Assembly (NCBI GenBank): GCA_021396245.1
Contig: WNYE01000031.1
Coordinates: forward strand, 62,001 to 126,000
Source of the DNA: Sporothrix humicola
Taxonomy: Eukaryota > Ascomycota > Sordariomycetes > Ophiostomatales > Ophiostomataceae
Direction of reading: 5' to 3'
DNA: 64,000 nt
A program made the position numbers and the translations under genes. The notes under the pieces were generated by a model. That model worked only from the letters and a program-made list of their open reading frames with translations, was not told the DNA's origin and ran no database searches. Positions 21,676-32,113 of the stretch are shown in pieces. Numbering within the stretch: position 1 is the first letter of the stretch; each line of letters starts with the position of its first letter.

Positions 21676-21702
<27 letters not shown>
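21676..21702. repeat. Poly(T) tract
   Basis: Uninterrupted run of about 27 T. Confidence 0.95.
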
Positions 21703-21706
<4 letters not shown>

Positions 21707-23374
21707 TAAAAAACCGTACAAAAACTGTACAAAAAAGTGCCTCATCATTATGTCAACATTATTTCAAAATAATTGGCCAAATGTAATATACCATCAATTG
21801 AATTTGTCCTTCTAAAATAAAAAGAAACACCCATTAAGAGAACTCAGAGCATTAAGAAGACTTTGGGTGAAAAGTGACGCTATCATGAATCCGCAAAATC
21901 CGACTGAACGTTCTTCTTTGTCTTGCGAACGCTACACAGAGTTACACAACTCAACAACTTGAACGTCTTCTCACTAGTACGGTCGTACTACATCCACAGA
22001 TATCTCAGCCTTGCCATCAAATCTTGTTGTTACTTTCACCGATTTGACCGATTCTGTCATCACTTCTTACGAAGGACTGCTAAATTCCCGAGACTTGTTC
22101 CGAGGCCCGACATCCCGCTGGGCTGTTCTGAGCCCCGCTGAAGACGTGTCGAGGCCGATGGCGGCGGATGCGGATACACTTGATCTGGTTAGAGCGCCCG
22201 GCGGTTTGTTTTCCCTGCCATTTTTCATCTACCGACAGGTGGGCTCTGGAGCTTGCAGTTTCTTTTCTCTCTTTTCTCCCATTCCTTGCTTGAAGTGCAC
22301 CTTGCCTGCAGTCCCCTCATTCTCCAGCCTGCCACGTTTTTTACACTCTTACAGCATTTGGCAGAGCTCTCCCACGTTTCTGAGTGAGCAGGCTTCCCCT
22401 CTATTTATATTTGTTCCTAAAATACTAGCCTCTTGGCCATCGGCATATTGCGACCGATAGCACACAAAGAAGAGAATGAAGCTCTTCCCAGCTCTTGTTC
22501 CCCAGCTCCTCGTCACTGTACTCTCGCCTGTGGATCGATTTCACTTAGATTAATTGGGACAGCCAAAACGTTAAAGACTGTAAAATAAATGCAAAATTAC
22601 GCAACACCGTCCCATCCCAATTCCCAGGCATTTCCATTTCCTGTTTCCCGTACATCCGCCCCAAACGACAAAAACGCAGCCAGAACCAGCCCAAAACCAA
22701 GCAGAACGGCACAGACTACGACGCATCCCGCGCAACGCACATCCGAGTGGGTTCGCTGTGCCGTGTTTGCACCACACGACGCAGAAAAAAACCAGTGAAA
22801 AGCAGTCTAAAACAGAAAAGTGCAATTTTTGACGAGGCAAAAAAAGTGTGCCAAAGTGCATCTGTTGCATTGCCTGCCGTGTGCACGCGTATCGGGTCAC
22901 TTGATGAGAGGAGATTGACGAGAAGAAGTGCGACTAGAGGTGAAAAGAAAGAAAATAAAAAGACATAAAAAGGAGTAAAACAAAATAAAGTAGAAAAAGA
23001 CAGACTAGAACAGGAACAGGAAAAGCAAACCCTTGATAGTAGAGCTTGACCCCCAAGTCTACTGCCCATGACGACGTGCAAATCACGTACTTTATCCTGT
23101 CAAACTAAACTGCGGGGATGCCAATTGCCAATGCAACCATCACCAGCTGATACTTGGTAGCTGTTTTTATAAAACAACTTGTCCCGCCCTTATCGACGAG
23201 TGGCGACCCCTCTACCCCACTGACGGGAGCTTGTATTTTGTCTTTCGTTTCGTCTAGCTGTCAATTGGTTTTCTCTTTACAAAACAAACAAACTATCGCG
23301 ACTTCGTTTTTGCCTCCACCAACAATCACACCAAATTACTACCACCACCAAACAACCCCCTCACACTACCCAAC

Positions 23375-24580
23375 ATGGCCCCTCCGTTCCGCGCTGAGCA
23401 CATGGGCTCGCTGCTGCGCCCGCAGCCGCTTCTGGACGCCCGCGAGGCTGTCCGCCAGGGCCAGACGGCCGAGGCTGCTGGTCTGCCCGACACGGAGGCC
23501 AAGGCGGTCGCCGAGGTGGTGCAGCTGCAGCGCGACCTGGGCTTCCGGGCGCTTGGCGACGGCGAGTTTGTGCGGACGCGGTTCTGGGGCCTGATGTGGG
23601 ACGAGTTTGACGGCACGACGCGGCTGCAGGACGCCGACGCCAGCCTGTTCCGGCTGTACCACCCCGACGTCGTCTCGCTGATCGAGCAGGACCGCAAGGT
23701 GATGCCGGGCGACAGCGTTATTGCGGGCGGCAAGCTGCGGCACAGCAAGGAAAAGTCCGTGTCGAACCTGCACGAGCTGCGCCTGATCCAGAACTCGCTG
23801 CCCAAGGAGAGCTGGGGCGACATCAAGCTGACGATGATCACGCCGGCGTGGTTCCACATGCGCTACAAGCAGGGCAAGGCCTACACGCCCGAGGCCTACG
23901 GGAGTGACGCCGAGTACTTCGCTGACGTCGCCGCCGTCTACCAGGCCGAGCTGCGCCAGCTGTACGACGCCGGTCTGCGCAATGTCCAGTTCGACGACCC
24001 CGGCCTGGCCTACTTCTGCTCCGAGAAGTTCCGCCAGGGCTGGGCCGAGGACAAGGACAACATTGGCTCGGTCGACGATCTGCTGGACGCCTACATCAAG
24101 CTCTACAACGACTCCATCGCCGGCCTGCCCGCCGACCTGCATACGGGCGTCCACCTGTGCCGCGGCAACTTTATCGGCGGCCGCCACTTTGCCGAGGGCG
24201 CCTACGACATTATCGCCAAGAAGCTGTTCCAGGAGTTGGATGTGAACACGTTCTACCTCGAGTACGACACCGAGCGCGCCGGCGGCTTCGAGCCGCTGCA
24301 GTTCCTGCCCGCGCACAAGAACGTCGTGGTCGGCGCCATCAGCACCAAGCTGCGCGAGCTCGAGAACAAGGACGAGGTCAAGGCCCGCATCCAGCAGGCG
24401 GCCGCCTTTGTGGCCAAGGGCCGCGGCCAGACCGAGGCCGAGGCGCTCAAGAGCATCGCCATCAGCCCGCAGTGCGGCTTCAGCACCCACGAGAGCGGCT
24501 ATCCGCTGAGCCAGGACGACCAGCGCGCCAAGCTGGCGCTTGTGCGGACGATTGCCGACGAGATCTGGGGCGAGCCCTAA
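23375..24580 (+). CDS. MetE/UROD-like zinc methyltransferase
   Basis: Protein of the cobalamin-independent methionine synthase C-terminal family (about 400 residues, like bacterial YxjG/YxjH), with a single barrel and no MetE N-terminal half. Intronless, 401 residues. The N-terminus FRAEHMGSLLRP is typical of this group. The zinc ligands of MetE appear conserved: HLC in GVHLCRGN, a Glu in YLEYDTE, and the Cys of SPQCGFSTHE. The segment NVQFDDPGLAYF matches the conserved substrate-side strand. It is probably cytosolic. Standalone members are thought to transfer methyl groups to homocysteine or related thiols, but the true methyl donor is not established here. Very high GC3 produces a long antisense open frame that I regard as a shadow. 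Confidence 0.88.
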   Translation: MAPPFRAEHMGSLLRPQPLLDAREAVRQGQTAEAAGLPDTEAKAVAEVVQLQRDLGFRALGDGEFVRTRFWGLMWDEFDGTTRLQDADASLFRLYHPDVVSLIEQDRKVMPGDSVIAGGKLRHSKEKSVSNLHELRLIQNSLPKESWGDIKLTMITPAWFHMRYKQGKAYTPEAYGSDAEYFADVAAVYQAELRQLYDAGLRNVQFDDPGLAYFCSEKFRQGWAEDKDNIGSVDDLLDAYIKLYNDSIAGLPADLHTGVHLCRGNFIGGRHFAEGAYDIIAKKLFQELDVNTFYLEYDTERAGGFEPLQFLPAHKNVVVGAISTKLRELENKDEVKARIQQAAAFVAKGRGQTEAEALKSIAISPQCGFSTHESGYPLSQDDQRAKLALVRTIADEIWGEP

Positions 24581-24609
24581 GTCTGTAGTCTGCGGTCTAC
24601 GTAGCAGGC

Positions 24610-25090
24610 AGATATGTTTGCAATGGTGTTGGTGTTGAGGCGTGGTTGAAATATAGCGGAGCATGATGATATGGATTAAATATGGATTGATACGGACTGA
24701 CACGGATTGATATGGCTGACTACGGACACGGGCATGATGGCTTTTCAACAAAATGGGTTTGCAGGGTTCTTACCATTACTAGGTGTAAAACGTTCAACAT
24801 TATTACGCATTTACGAGGTCGTTAAATACCAACTACCCAAAATCAAATATATTTATTCGATTTGAGTTGCCCCATCAAAGACACAAATTAAAGACACATA
24901 ATTTTGTAAGCATGTTCCTCGAGGCACCGCTGCAACACGCGCCAAGGAATTGACCGTAGCTTAAGCTGCAAGGTAAGATTATATCTTTAGAAGGAGGAAA
25001 ATAGGTGGCCTCGTTGTATTTGCCTTTTTTTACTGCGATATGAAAATCCGATAGCCCTATCTGCAAACTTCTGTCGTATATCAGCCCAAT
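24610..25090 (+). repeat. Triplicated upstream segment, copy 1
   Basis: Aligns by eye with 28483-29010. Shared blocks include GCAGGGTTCTTACCATTAC, ACGCATTTACGAGGTCGT, ACACGCGCCAAG and GCAAACTTCTGTCG, in the same order and at similar spacing. In the other copies a DUF7730 gene follows; here it is missing. Confidence 0.85.
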
Positions 25091-25289
25091 ATACCACCCG
25101 AAAAACCTCACAGAAGATTTCCTTTGGACGTGCTCCTGTGCGGTCCCTGCTCTAACCTGCTTAGTGAATGTGCTCCCTGTGCTCCTTATGCTCTCCGTGC
25201 CCGCTGTGAATCTGTCTGTTCCATCGAGAGCTTGCACAGCCATAAAACCTTTTTCTCGGCCGCCAACTTGCAGTTTGAGAGGTACGTTA

Positions 25290-25331
25290 CGTTTTTTTTT
25301 TTTTTGGTGAAAAAAAAAAAAAAAAAAAACG
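25290..25331. repeat. Poly(T)/poly(A) hairpin
   Basis: CG, then T14, GGTG, A20, then CG: a near-perfect inverted repeat with a 4-base loop. Confidence 0.8.
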
Positions 25332-26140
25332 ATAGATCAACAACATCCTCCCTAAGCTTTCCTTCTCTATTTTAGGGCGCCTTTACCTGTTATGCTAAAA
25401 TACCCTAGATTGCTTTGTCCGGTCCGTGATGTGCCAATGAACGCGGTTCTACCCACCAAAGGGCCCTTTGATGTTTGTTGTTTCCCCCTGGCAAGTGGCT
25501 TTGTCTATACACCACTCCAATTTCTTTGTCTCTTGTGGGCAACCGTACAGCATCAGGCAGGGGGCAGGGCACCGGGATTGGGAATGCCTGTTTACCGAAA
25601 ACAGATAATGTTCTTCCGCATGCAGTATGAATAAAGCAAAAATGACAGAAAATTCGAGAGTCTACCGCCTCGCAAATGTTGGCTTTTTGTCTACAGTGCC
25701 GGTGTGCAGGCAGCTGTCCAATATTACCATTGAAATCCTTTTGCGGGCAATTTCTCTCATAGTCGTTCCTTTCATTTCCTTGCTCCCGCTGCCATTGCTT
25801 CTTTCTTCTCTCCTGTTTTTCTTTTCTCATCATACTCTCAGATCACTTCCCCGAAATATTGATAGCGCTGAATATTTTTCCAATACCATTCCCATATCTC
25901 CCTTCTCCCCCTCTTCATAAACTCCCTCTCTCCCTTCATGGGCCAATTATAGAAGTCGACAATGCACACGGTTTCTATTTATTTATTTTTTCATTTTTTT
26001 TTTTTTTTTTCGTCTTTTCCACACTACACCTTCACTTCACAAGTTCCATCCATTCCTTCATTATTGAACCACTCATAGCACACGTTTTTTTCTTCTCTTT
26101 TTTTTCTTCAAACTTCCAGTTTCCAACTTCTACCTGCACC

Positions 26141-27456
26141 ATGGCCCCCATAACATGGTCCTCAAGCAAGATGAAAGGTATGTAACACAGGCAGAGAGTC
26201 TGAAGGATCTATCGTATGAACTGCTGGTCGTTAGCTAACGGAGTACATCTTGAACAGGAGGTGAACTGACTACTGGCTCATCTGTCCACGGCTCTGTTCA
26301 TGAACCGGAGGATAGCGTCACCAAGAACATCGTCACCAAGAACAGCGTCACCAAGAACAGCGTCACCAAGAACGGCTTCACGGACGAAGGGGCGACGGAA
26401 GACAAAGTCAAAGGCGATGGCGGCGACCAAAGTGCCGACAACACCGCAGAGCCTCCCGAATCGGACTTTGACAGAGCCAGTCGTATGCACATAGCGTCTT
26501 TGGGCCCGAATGCGATTGGCTGGCTTCTCTTGGAATACGAGATCTCTCAGAAAATCAGGAGCGAGGTCAGCAACTGGTCGTCGGTGTTTCTGGACTTTCA
26601 CTCGATAATACCTGATGACGAGCCACTCTTTTACTATTACGTGTACAATGGCGACCTCTTCGTCGTCAAGGACAACGGCCAGCCCTGGCCCTGGCCTGTT
26701 GTTCAGGTCGATCCCGCGCTGCTCGGCATCCCCTACGACCCAGAGACCAATGCCGAGGACGCTGCGCTGAATCTCAAGATTGCCGTCCCCCACAGCCAGC
26801 TGTATACTTACGCTGTCTACATCAAGGAGCTGATCCACCCGTGCCTGGACGTGAGGAAGGGCTGGTCCCACAAGGTGCGCATGCTTGAGTTTTTGACCCA
26901 GAAGCATCCACACCCCCTTTTTGTGCAGTACTACGGCTGCCGCGTCGTGGAGGTGCCTGACGAGCCCGAGCCCATCGAGGCGGGTGCGGCCACCGAAGCC
27001 ACCGAAGCTACCGAAGCTGCCAAAGGTACCGAGGTCAAGACGGTGCGGAAGCAGAAGCAGAAGCGCATGCGCATCACCGGCATCGTGCTGGAACGGCTGG
27101 GGCGGTGCATGGCAGACTACGATCCCGACAGCGACGCGTTTCGCGGACTCGACACCGCTTTGTTTCTGGAGCGGCTCGAGCATGTCGTCTCGTTCTTGCA
27201 CTCGCTTGGCCTCGCCCACAACGACCTCAAGCCCGGCAACGTGATGCTGCGCGACAACGGCCTGCCCGTCCTGATCGACTTTGAGTCGTGCGCAGAGCCG
27301 GGCACGGCTCTCCACACACATGGAACCCCGGACTGGAGGCGATCGGAAGACGAAGCCCGGGTCTCAAGCTTCGAGAACGACCTGTTCGCCATGGACCGGT
27401 TCCGGGAGTGGATCAACGACAAGGAGACGGTCAAACTCTATTTTTGGGGCCACTGA
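26141..27456 (+). CDS. Protein-kinase-like protein
   Basis: Fungal atypical protein-kinase-fold protein. Exons 26141..26177 and 26258..27456 with an 80-bp intron (GTATGT donor, GCTAAC branch, ACAG acceptor) give 411 residues. Residues 30-49 are encoded by four 15-bp repeats (VTKNx). The kinase part has VYIKEL (likely beta-3 Lys), an alpha-C Glu in RMLEFL, then HPLFVQYYGC. The catalytic loop is HNDLKPGNVM (HND in place of HRD), and LIDFESC replaces DFG. The Asp of HND and the metal Asp of DFE are kept, so activity is possible. A Glu/Ala-rich insert (TEATEATEAAKGTE) lies between the lobes. A related copy at 32339 is interrupted by a stop. It lies upstream of the DUF7730 genes on the same strand. 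Partners and substrates are unknown. Confidence 0.78.
26314..26373 (+). repeat. 4 x 15 bp coding minisatellite
   Basis: Four units of (A)GCGTCACCAAGAAC, with ATC in place of AGC in unit 2, inside the kinase-like gene. They encode SVTKN/IVTKN repeats. Confidence 0.9.
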
Positions 27457-29108
27457 GAGACTGAGAGATGGCAACGCGGCAAGAGGGGTTGCCAGTGTTG
27501 GGTGCTGTTGCGGCCTTTGTACCGTTTTTTTATTATTACTATTATTACTATTTGCCTCGTTTTCACTTTAATTTGTCTTTTTCCAATTACGACTCCATTG
27601 CCTGTGTTTTCTCAATCTTCTTTTCGCTTTCAGAGGCTTCTATTACCTGCTGTACTATACAGTACGATTATAAGCCAACAATAGTAAGGGAGTAAGGCAA
27701 GATGCTGGTCGGAGTTTTCAAAACAGAGCCACGTCCAGCTGGTGGATCTCCGCTTTGGGAATGGATTGTGTCCTTTTGCAACGTGCCAGGGCCAAGAGTT
27801 TCATTGACGAAAATTATTCTTTGTGCCACCACAGTCGGTTGCGCTTCTCCCCCACCTACGAGTCCCCTTACCTTAGCACACAGTGTTCGAGTCCTTTGAG
27901 GCCTTCGCAGCCATGTCCATCATGCACAGACTCTGCAGTGCTATCCAGCCGCTACAGCAAGACCGGCTGCGGGCGTTTTGACTGCTTTCTTTCAAAAATA
28001 AAATAAGATTTTTACCGTCGACAACACGGCCGTCGATGAGGGACCTGAGCTGCTAATTTTCCAACTTGGAAACATTTACACCTTAAATAATTTCGTTCGC
28101 ATCGTCAACCGGCATACTTGTATTCATCTGCTTCATTTGCCATTTCATATGTCAATACCTATTGACATCTAAAAATGACAATACACCTAACCACGATCGA
28201 TGTCATCGTGGCTGCCGGCGTCGTTTTATACTTGAAACTTTGGTATACTAAAAAAAAACATCCTAGAATATCTAGACATAGTATAGGTGCTTAAGGTGCC
28301 CAACCTTATCTTCCCCCGCCTCCTCCTGCCACCAGGCAAACAACACAAACATTCCCTTTAGCAGTAACACCGACTACAACATCCAATCTCTACAACCTTT
28401 TCTAGAGTGACGTCGCGTATCTTTACATACCACTACAGTGCTGGCCAATATCTGTTCCCCAATGCTGATCCGCTAAGCTGCGACAGATAGTATGCAATGG
28501 TGTTGGAGTTGGGGAGTTGTTGAAATGTGGCGAGGCGTGATGATATATACGGGCATGAATATGGATTAAATATAGATGATACGGACAGATATGGACTGAA
28601 GGACCGAATGGACCGAATGGGCCGAAAGGACTGACTACGGACACGGCATGATGGCATTTCAACAAAAGGGCTTGCAGGGTTCTTACCATTACCAGGTGTA
28701 AACGTTCAACATTGTTACGCATTTACGAGGTCGTCAAATACCAATATCAAAGATCAAATATATACACTTCGAGTTTGAGTTCGTTATAAAGAAACAAGTT
28801 AAAGACACATTATTCTCGAAATTCTTTCTCCGAGCAAAGCCGCAACACGCGCCAAGAAAGTGACCACAGCCCAGGCTGCAGGGTAGGATTGTGCCTCGAG
28901 GATGACTAAACCGGGTAACCTGCTCGTAATCTTTACTTTTCGATTACTTCTAGGTCTGGAAATAGTTCTGTCAGACGTCATCATCGGCAAACTTCTGTCG
29001 AATATCGACGAATATAAATGCTGCAGGCTGTTATACGACCCCTGTTTTACTGATATCCAAATATTTTGTAAAGCCCACCAACACGAACATACACCTCTAC
29101 ACCGACAT
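27457..29108. other. Intergenic region with repeat copy 2
   Basis: Contains AT-rich 3' flank, nothing recognisable from 27.7 to 28.4 kb, and copy 2 of the triplicated segment from 28483. Confidence 0.55.
28483..29010 (+). repeat. Triplicated upstream segment, copy 2
   Basis: Matches copy 1 in ordered blocks from AGATAnTnTGCAATGGTGTTG through GCAAACTTCTGTCGAATATC. It ends about 100 bp before the first DUF7730 ATG. It also has a local GGACCGAATGG/GGGCCGAAAGG repeat at 28601-28630. Confidence 0.85.
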
Positions 29109-30302
29109 ATGGACAAGCTCCGAGAATGGGTGAATCACAACGTTACCGATCGCAGGCGTCACCGCGATGCTCTGCTCGATGAACGTGAGCGAGAGCTCAC
29201 CAAGGAAAGAGACAGAGCGTTCCTGTCCGCAAACCAGGCAGAGTCGTCGCAATTGACTGTACTGCAGGTGGAACCGCCGACAAGCCAGACCGCCGCATTT
29301 TTCAAACTTCCAGCCGAGATCCGCCTCGTGATATTGCGCGAAGCATTTGGCGATCGCACCGTTCATATGCACATCCGTCGACGGGTCCCCGCACCGCCTT
29401 CAAAGACCAAACTTGCAGCCAAGGCCAAGGCCACGGACGAGACGGACCGTACACAAAATCACGGCGGAGAATCGGCTGTTGTGCACTGTGTCTCCGAAAG
29501 GGAAGCGGAAAATCCAACATGGCACCGAGAACGACGCCAAGATCTCCCGGAATGGCAGTGGGAGTGGTTCAGCTGTGAATGCCATCATAACCCACCAGAA
29601 CCCGTTGATATGTGCGACTCAAATCCACTTTGGAGTGACACATGCCTGCGGGGTGAAGCAGAGTATTGCGATGAGTACCGCGACTGCTATCCCGGTGTAG
29701 CCTCGTCAAAATGCAGAATCGGCGGCATGGGATGGCTGATGTCATGTCGGCAGGCCTATATCGAGGCCGTCCATGTGCTCTACAGCACCAATACCATCAC
29801 CATCTCCAACAACACGCTCATGGACTCGTTGCTTCAACCGCCTACACTGAATCTGCGTATTCCAGCCCCTTCCCAGCACTTCTATACAGTCAAAGCACTG
29901 CGTCTCCGCTGGAACTGGTGGCTGTTTGTTGATCCCTTTCGCGTCAGCAAAGAGGGAAAGGACGAGACGGAACAGCGCGCCGACTTTGCGGCCGCACTTG
30001 ACCGCCTGCCTCGCACGTTTCCCAATCTAAGCTCCCTGCACATTTCGTTTACAAACAACCTCATCAGCTTCGGCTACCGGCGGACATTTGTCGACGTGGA
30101 CGAGTTTGACGAGGTCCTGTTTTATCCTCTCAGCGAGATGGCTGGGCTCTTGCCAAAGCTGCATTCCGACAACTTTATCGTTGAAATTCCCATTACGATC
30201 CCGTTGTCAAGGTCGAACGAGCCACCCATGCACGATCTGCCAAGGGGTGGCCAGTCGCAAAATGTGAGTGTTGACAAGCTCTGGCACAGAAAATGGGACT
30301 AG
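29109..30302 (+). CDS. DUF7730 protein A, C-terminally truncated
   Basis: Fungal DUF7730 (F-box-like LPxEIR) family; biochemical role unknown. 397 residues from ATG 29109, chosen because the paralogue at 30836 starts the same way (MDKLREWV / MDRLRQWV). The frame is open 69 codons upstream, but that part lies in the repeated promoter segment. Residues 1-40 are a charged helix. FFKLPAEIRLVILREAFGDRTVHMHI is the domain start, GWLMSCRQAYIEAVHVLYSTNT its central motif, and LDRLPRTFPNLSSLHISF a leucine-rich stretch. The TAG at 30300 replaces a Trp codon present in paralogue B (WHWWDPES). The 32 codons after it still encode the paralogue's tail, for example DGKARKCFWL. The gene is therefore shortened, or read through. 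Confidence 0.8.
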   Translation: MDKLREWVNHNVTDRRRHRDALLDERERELTKERDRAFLSANQAESSQLTVLQVEPPTSQTAAFFKLPAEIRLVILREAFGDRTVHMHIRRRVPAPPSKTKLAAKAKATDETDRTQNHGGESAVVHCVSEREAENPTWHRERRQDLPEWQWEWFSCECHHNPPEPVDMCDSNPLWSDTCLRGEAEYCDEYRDCYPGVASSKCRIGGMGWLMSCRQAYIEAVHVLYSTNTITISNNTLMDSLLQPPTLNLRIPAPSQHFYTVKALRLRWNWWLFVDPFRVSKEGKDETEQRADFAAALDRLPRTFPNLSSLHISFTNNLISFGYRRTFVDVDEFDEVLFYPLSEMAGLLPKLHSDNFIVEIPITIPLSRSNEPPMHDLPRGGQSQNVSVDKLWHRKWD

Positions 30303-30404
30303 CGGGAGCCAGAGAGTCGAGCAGATGGCAAGGCGCGGAAATGTTTCTGGCTGAGCATGGGAGATGAGGTAAACCCAACTCGGATGTTTCCAATCATGTA
30401 GTCA

Positions 30405-30760
30405 GAACGGCGTCGTTTAACATTATTACGCATTTACGAGCATTTACGAGGTCTTTACGAGTCGCCAATATCAAAATACATTCGGTTTAGTTTAACTTTT
30501 ATTTCCTTTTTCTGTCTTGTTTCCCCATTTTTCAAAACATACAAAACACGTGCAGTCCCCGCAAGCTATACTCCAACGCACGCCAAGAATGCGTGTCGTA
30601 TCTGGCCACAAGTTAGGCTGCATGGTAAGACTGCATCTTTCAAAGGATAATGCATAAAAAGGCTGCCTGTGAGAAACTCTCACCCTTTCTTTCTTTTGAA
30701 CTTTACACCCACACGACTGTCTACAGCATATCTGTGTCATATCACCGCCAATACACTACC
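30405..30760 (+). repeat. Triplicated upstream segment, copy 3
   Basis: Shorter and more diverged copy. It shares AACATTATTACGCATTTACGAG, ACGCACGCCAAGAA and the AGGCTGCATGGTAAGA block with copies 1 and 2. It precedes the second DUF7730 gene. Confidence 0.75.
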
Positions 30761-30835
30761 GGCCTTGTAAGTCGTGAGACTCGCGTTTTATAAACACGAA
30801 TTTTATAAACACGAACCTGCCTTTTTGCCCACCAC

Positions 30836-32113
30836 ATGGATAGGCTTCGACAATGGGTGCGTCGGAAGTTTACCGACGTCGAGGGCTACCGCAATGACCT
30901 CAAAGAAGCCCGTGATCGAGAGTCTAAACAAAGGGACCTGGCATTTTGGTCCCTGCACAACACGCACACATTATCGCCACCATCGACAGAACAACCTCCG
31001 TCGATTCAGACAGCCGCGTTCTTCAAGCTGCCAAGCGAGATCCGTCTGGCGATTTTGAAAGAAGCATTTGGTGACCGCACAGTCCACATGCACATTCATA
31101 GCCGAACCCCCTGGTACTCCCAGAAGACAAGGAATAGGAGACCACCGTCGGACGAGACACCAAATATACATTACGCAGGATCACCGACAGCTTCGTCTTC
31201 TGTTGGCACCCGTGAAATAGGAAACCGATCGTGGTTTCCTGTGCGGCGAGGGGATCTCCACGAAGGCTGGTTCGAATGGTGCAGCCGTGTCTGTCAACAT
31301 AATTGGCAGCGGACCGTGAACCTGCAGGATGCAAATGCAGATCCGCTGAGAAGTGACAGGTGCTTGACAGACAAGCCAGTCCACGATGATGGTCGCCCCG
31401 GGGACGGCCTGTCGAAAGATACTATGATAGGATGCACGGGGTGGTTGCTAACCTGCCGGCAAGCATATGTTGAGGCAGTCGACGTGCTGTACGGCACCAA
31501 CACCTTCGTTTTGTCCAGCCACGGGCTCATCGAAGCCCTCCTCGTGCCACCGTCTCTCAATCTGGATATTCTCATCCCGCCTCCGCACTTGCACATGGTC
31601 AGGTCGCTGTGCATCCAGTGGGACTTGGCATACTTTGCTGACCCGCTTCGGCGGCACACCAAAAGCACAGATGATCGTGCCAAGTTCACGACGACACTCG
31701 ACCGGCTGCCACGCACCTTTCCCAACCTGACCTCGCTCTATATCTCTCTGACGGGTAATCTCTACGGCTTTGGCTCGCTGCGAACATTTCTGAATCAAGA
31801 CGAGTTTGAACAGGAACTGGTCTATCCTCTGAGCGAAATGGCCGGCCGACTGCAAAGCTTGCATCCGCTCAAGTTTGTCCTTGAGTTTGACCTTCCAGCC
31901 AAAATGATGGTGCTGCCATCTGTTCTGCCGGTCTACACGCCACCAAAACGACGACAGCCACAACAGGGAAAAGGATATGGAACACATCCTGGCCCGGTTT
32001 GGGAGAGAGAATGGCACTGGTGGGACCCAGAAAGCAAGGGAGATGGCAAGGCGAGGAAAGGATTTTGGCTGAACATTGGGTACGATGACCATAATATGAT
32101 CGAAGGACGGTAG
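30836..32113 (+). CDS. DUF7730 protein B
   Basis: Paralogue of the gene at 29109 in direct tandem. Intronless, 425 residues. The same layout is visible: charged N-terminal helix (MDRLRQWVRRKFTDVEGYRNDLKEARDRESKQ), FFKLPSEIRLAILKEAFGDRTVHMHI, then GWLLTCRQAYVEAVDVLYGTNT and LDRLPRTFPNLTSLYISL. The C-terminus carries the Trp-rich tail missing from A (WEREWHWWDPES). The frame shows no damage. The upstream region is copy 3 of the triplicated segment, so A and B probably arose by duplication of gene plus promoter. Family members resemble F-box proteins at their LPxEIR motif, so a role as an adaptor is possible but not shown. Confidence 0.85.
   Translation: MDRLRQWVRRKFTDVEGYRNDLKEARDRESKQRDLAFWSLHNTHTLSPPSTEQPPSIQTAAFFKLPSEIRLAILKEAFGDRTVHMHIHSRTPWYSQKTRNRRPPSDETPNIHYAGSPTASSSVGTREIGNRSWFPVRRGDLHEGWFEWCSRVCQHNWQRTVNLQDANADPLRSDRCLTDKPVHDDGRPGDGLSKDTMIGCTGWLLTCRQAYVEAVDVLYGTNTFVLSSHGLIEALLVPPSLNLDILIPPPHLHMVRSLCIQWDLAYFADPLRRHTKSTDDRAKFTTTLDRLPRTFPNLTSLYISLTGNLYGFGSLRTFLNQDEFEQELVYPLSEMAGRLQSLHPLKFVLEFDLPAKMMVLPSVLPVYTPPKRRQPQQGKGYGTHPGPVWEREWHWWDPESKGDGKARKGFWLNIGYDDHNMIEGR

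Larger units (their letters stand above)
21497..23374. other. Intergenic region, AT-rich
   Basis: 1.9 kb with no supported gene. It contains a T27 run (21676-21702). The right end (23270-23374) is C/A-rich leader of the next gene. Open frames near 22.0-22.9 kb have no motifs or codon bias. Confidence 0.5.
24581..26140. other. Intergenic region with repeat copy 1
   Basis: Holds the first copy of the triplicated upstream segment (24610-25090), a T14/A20 hairpin (25290-25331), and a T-rich leader before the kinase-like gene. No DUF7730 gene follows this copy, unlike copies 2 and 3. Confidence 0.6.

Noticed and set aside
21676..21702. T27 run considered as a retroposon poly(A) tail
   Set aside because: No target-site duplication or element sequence is visible beside it.
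22011..22460. 149-codon plus-strand open frame
   Set aside because: No family motif, no codon bias, Ser/Phe-rich composition typical of T-rich intergenic sequence.
23366..24751. 461-codon minus-strand open frame
   Set aside because: Antisense to the MetE-like gene, no motif, skewed Leu/Val/Ala/Gln composition.
26278..27321. 347-codon minus-strand open frame
   Set aside because: Antisense to the kinase-like gene, which has clear motifs and a well-formed intron.
24610..30760. Triplicated segment considered as LTRs
   Set aside because: No TG...CA ends, primer-binding site or retroelement coding sequence between copies. The intervening DNA holds ordinary genes.
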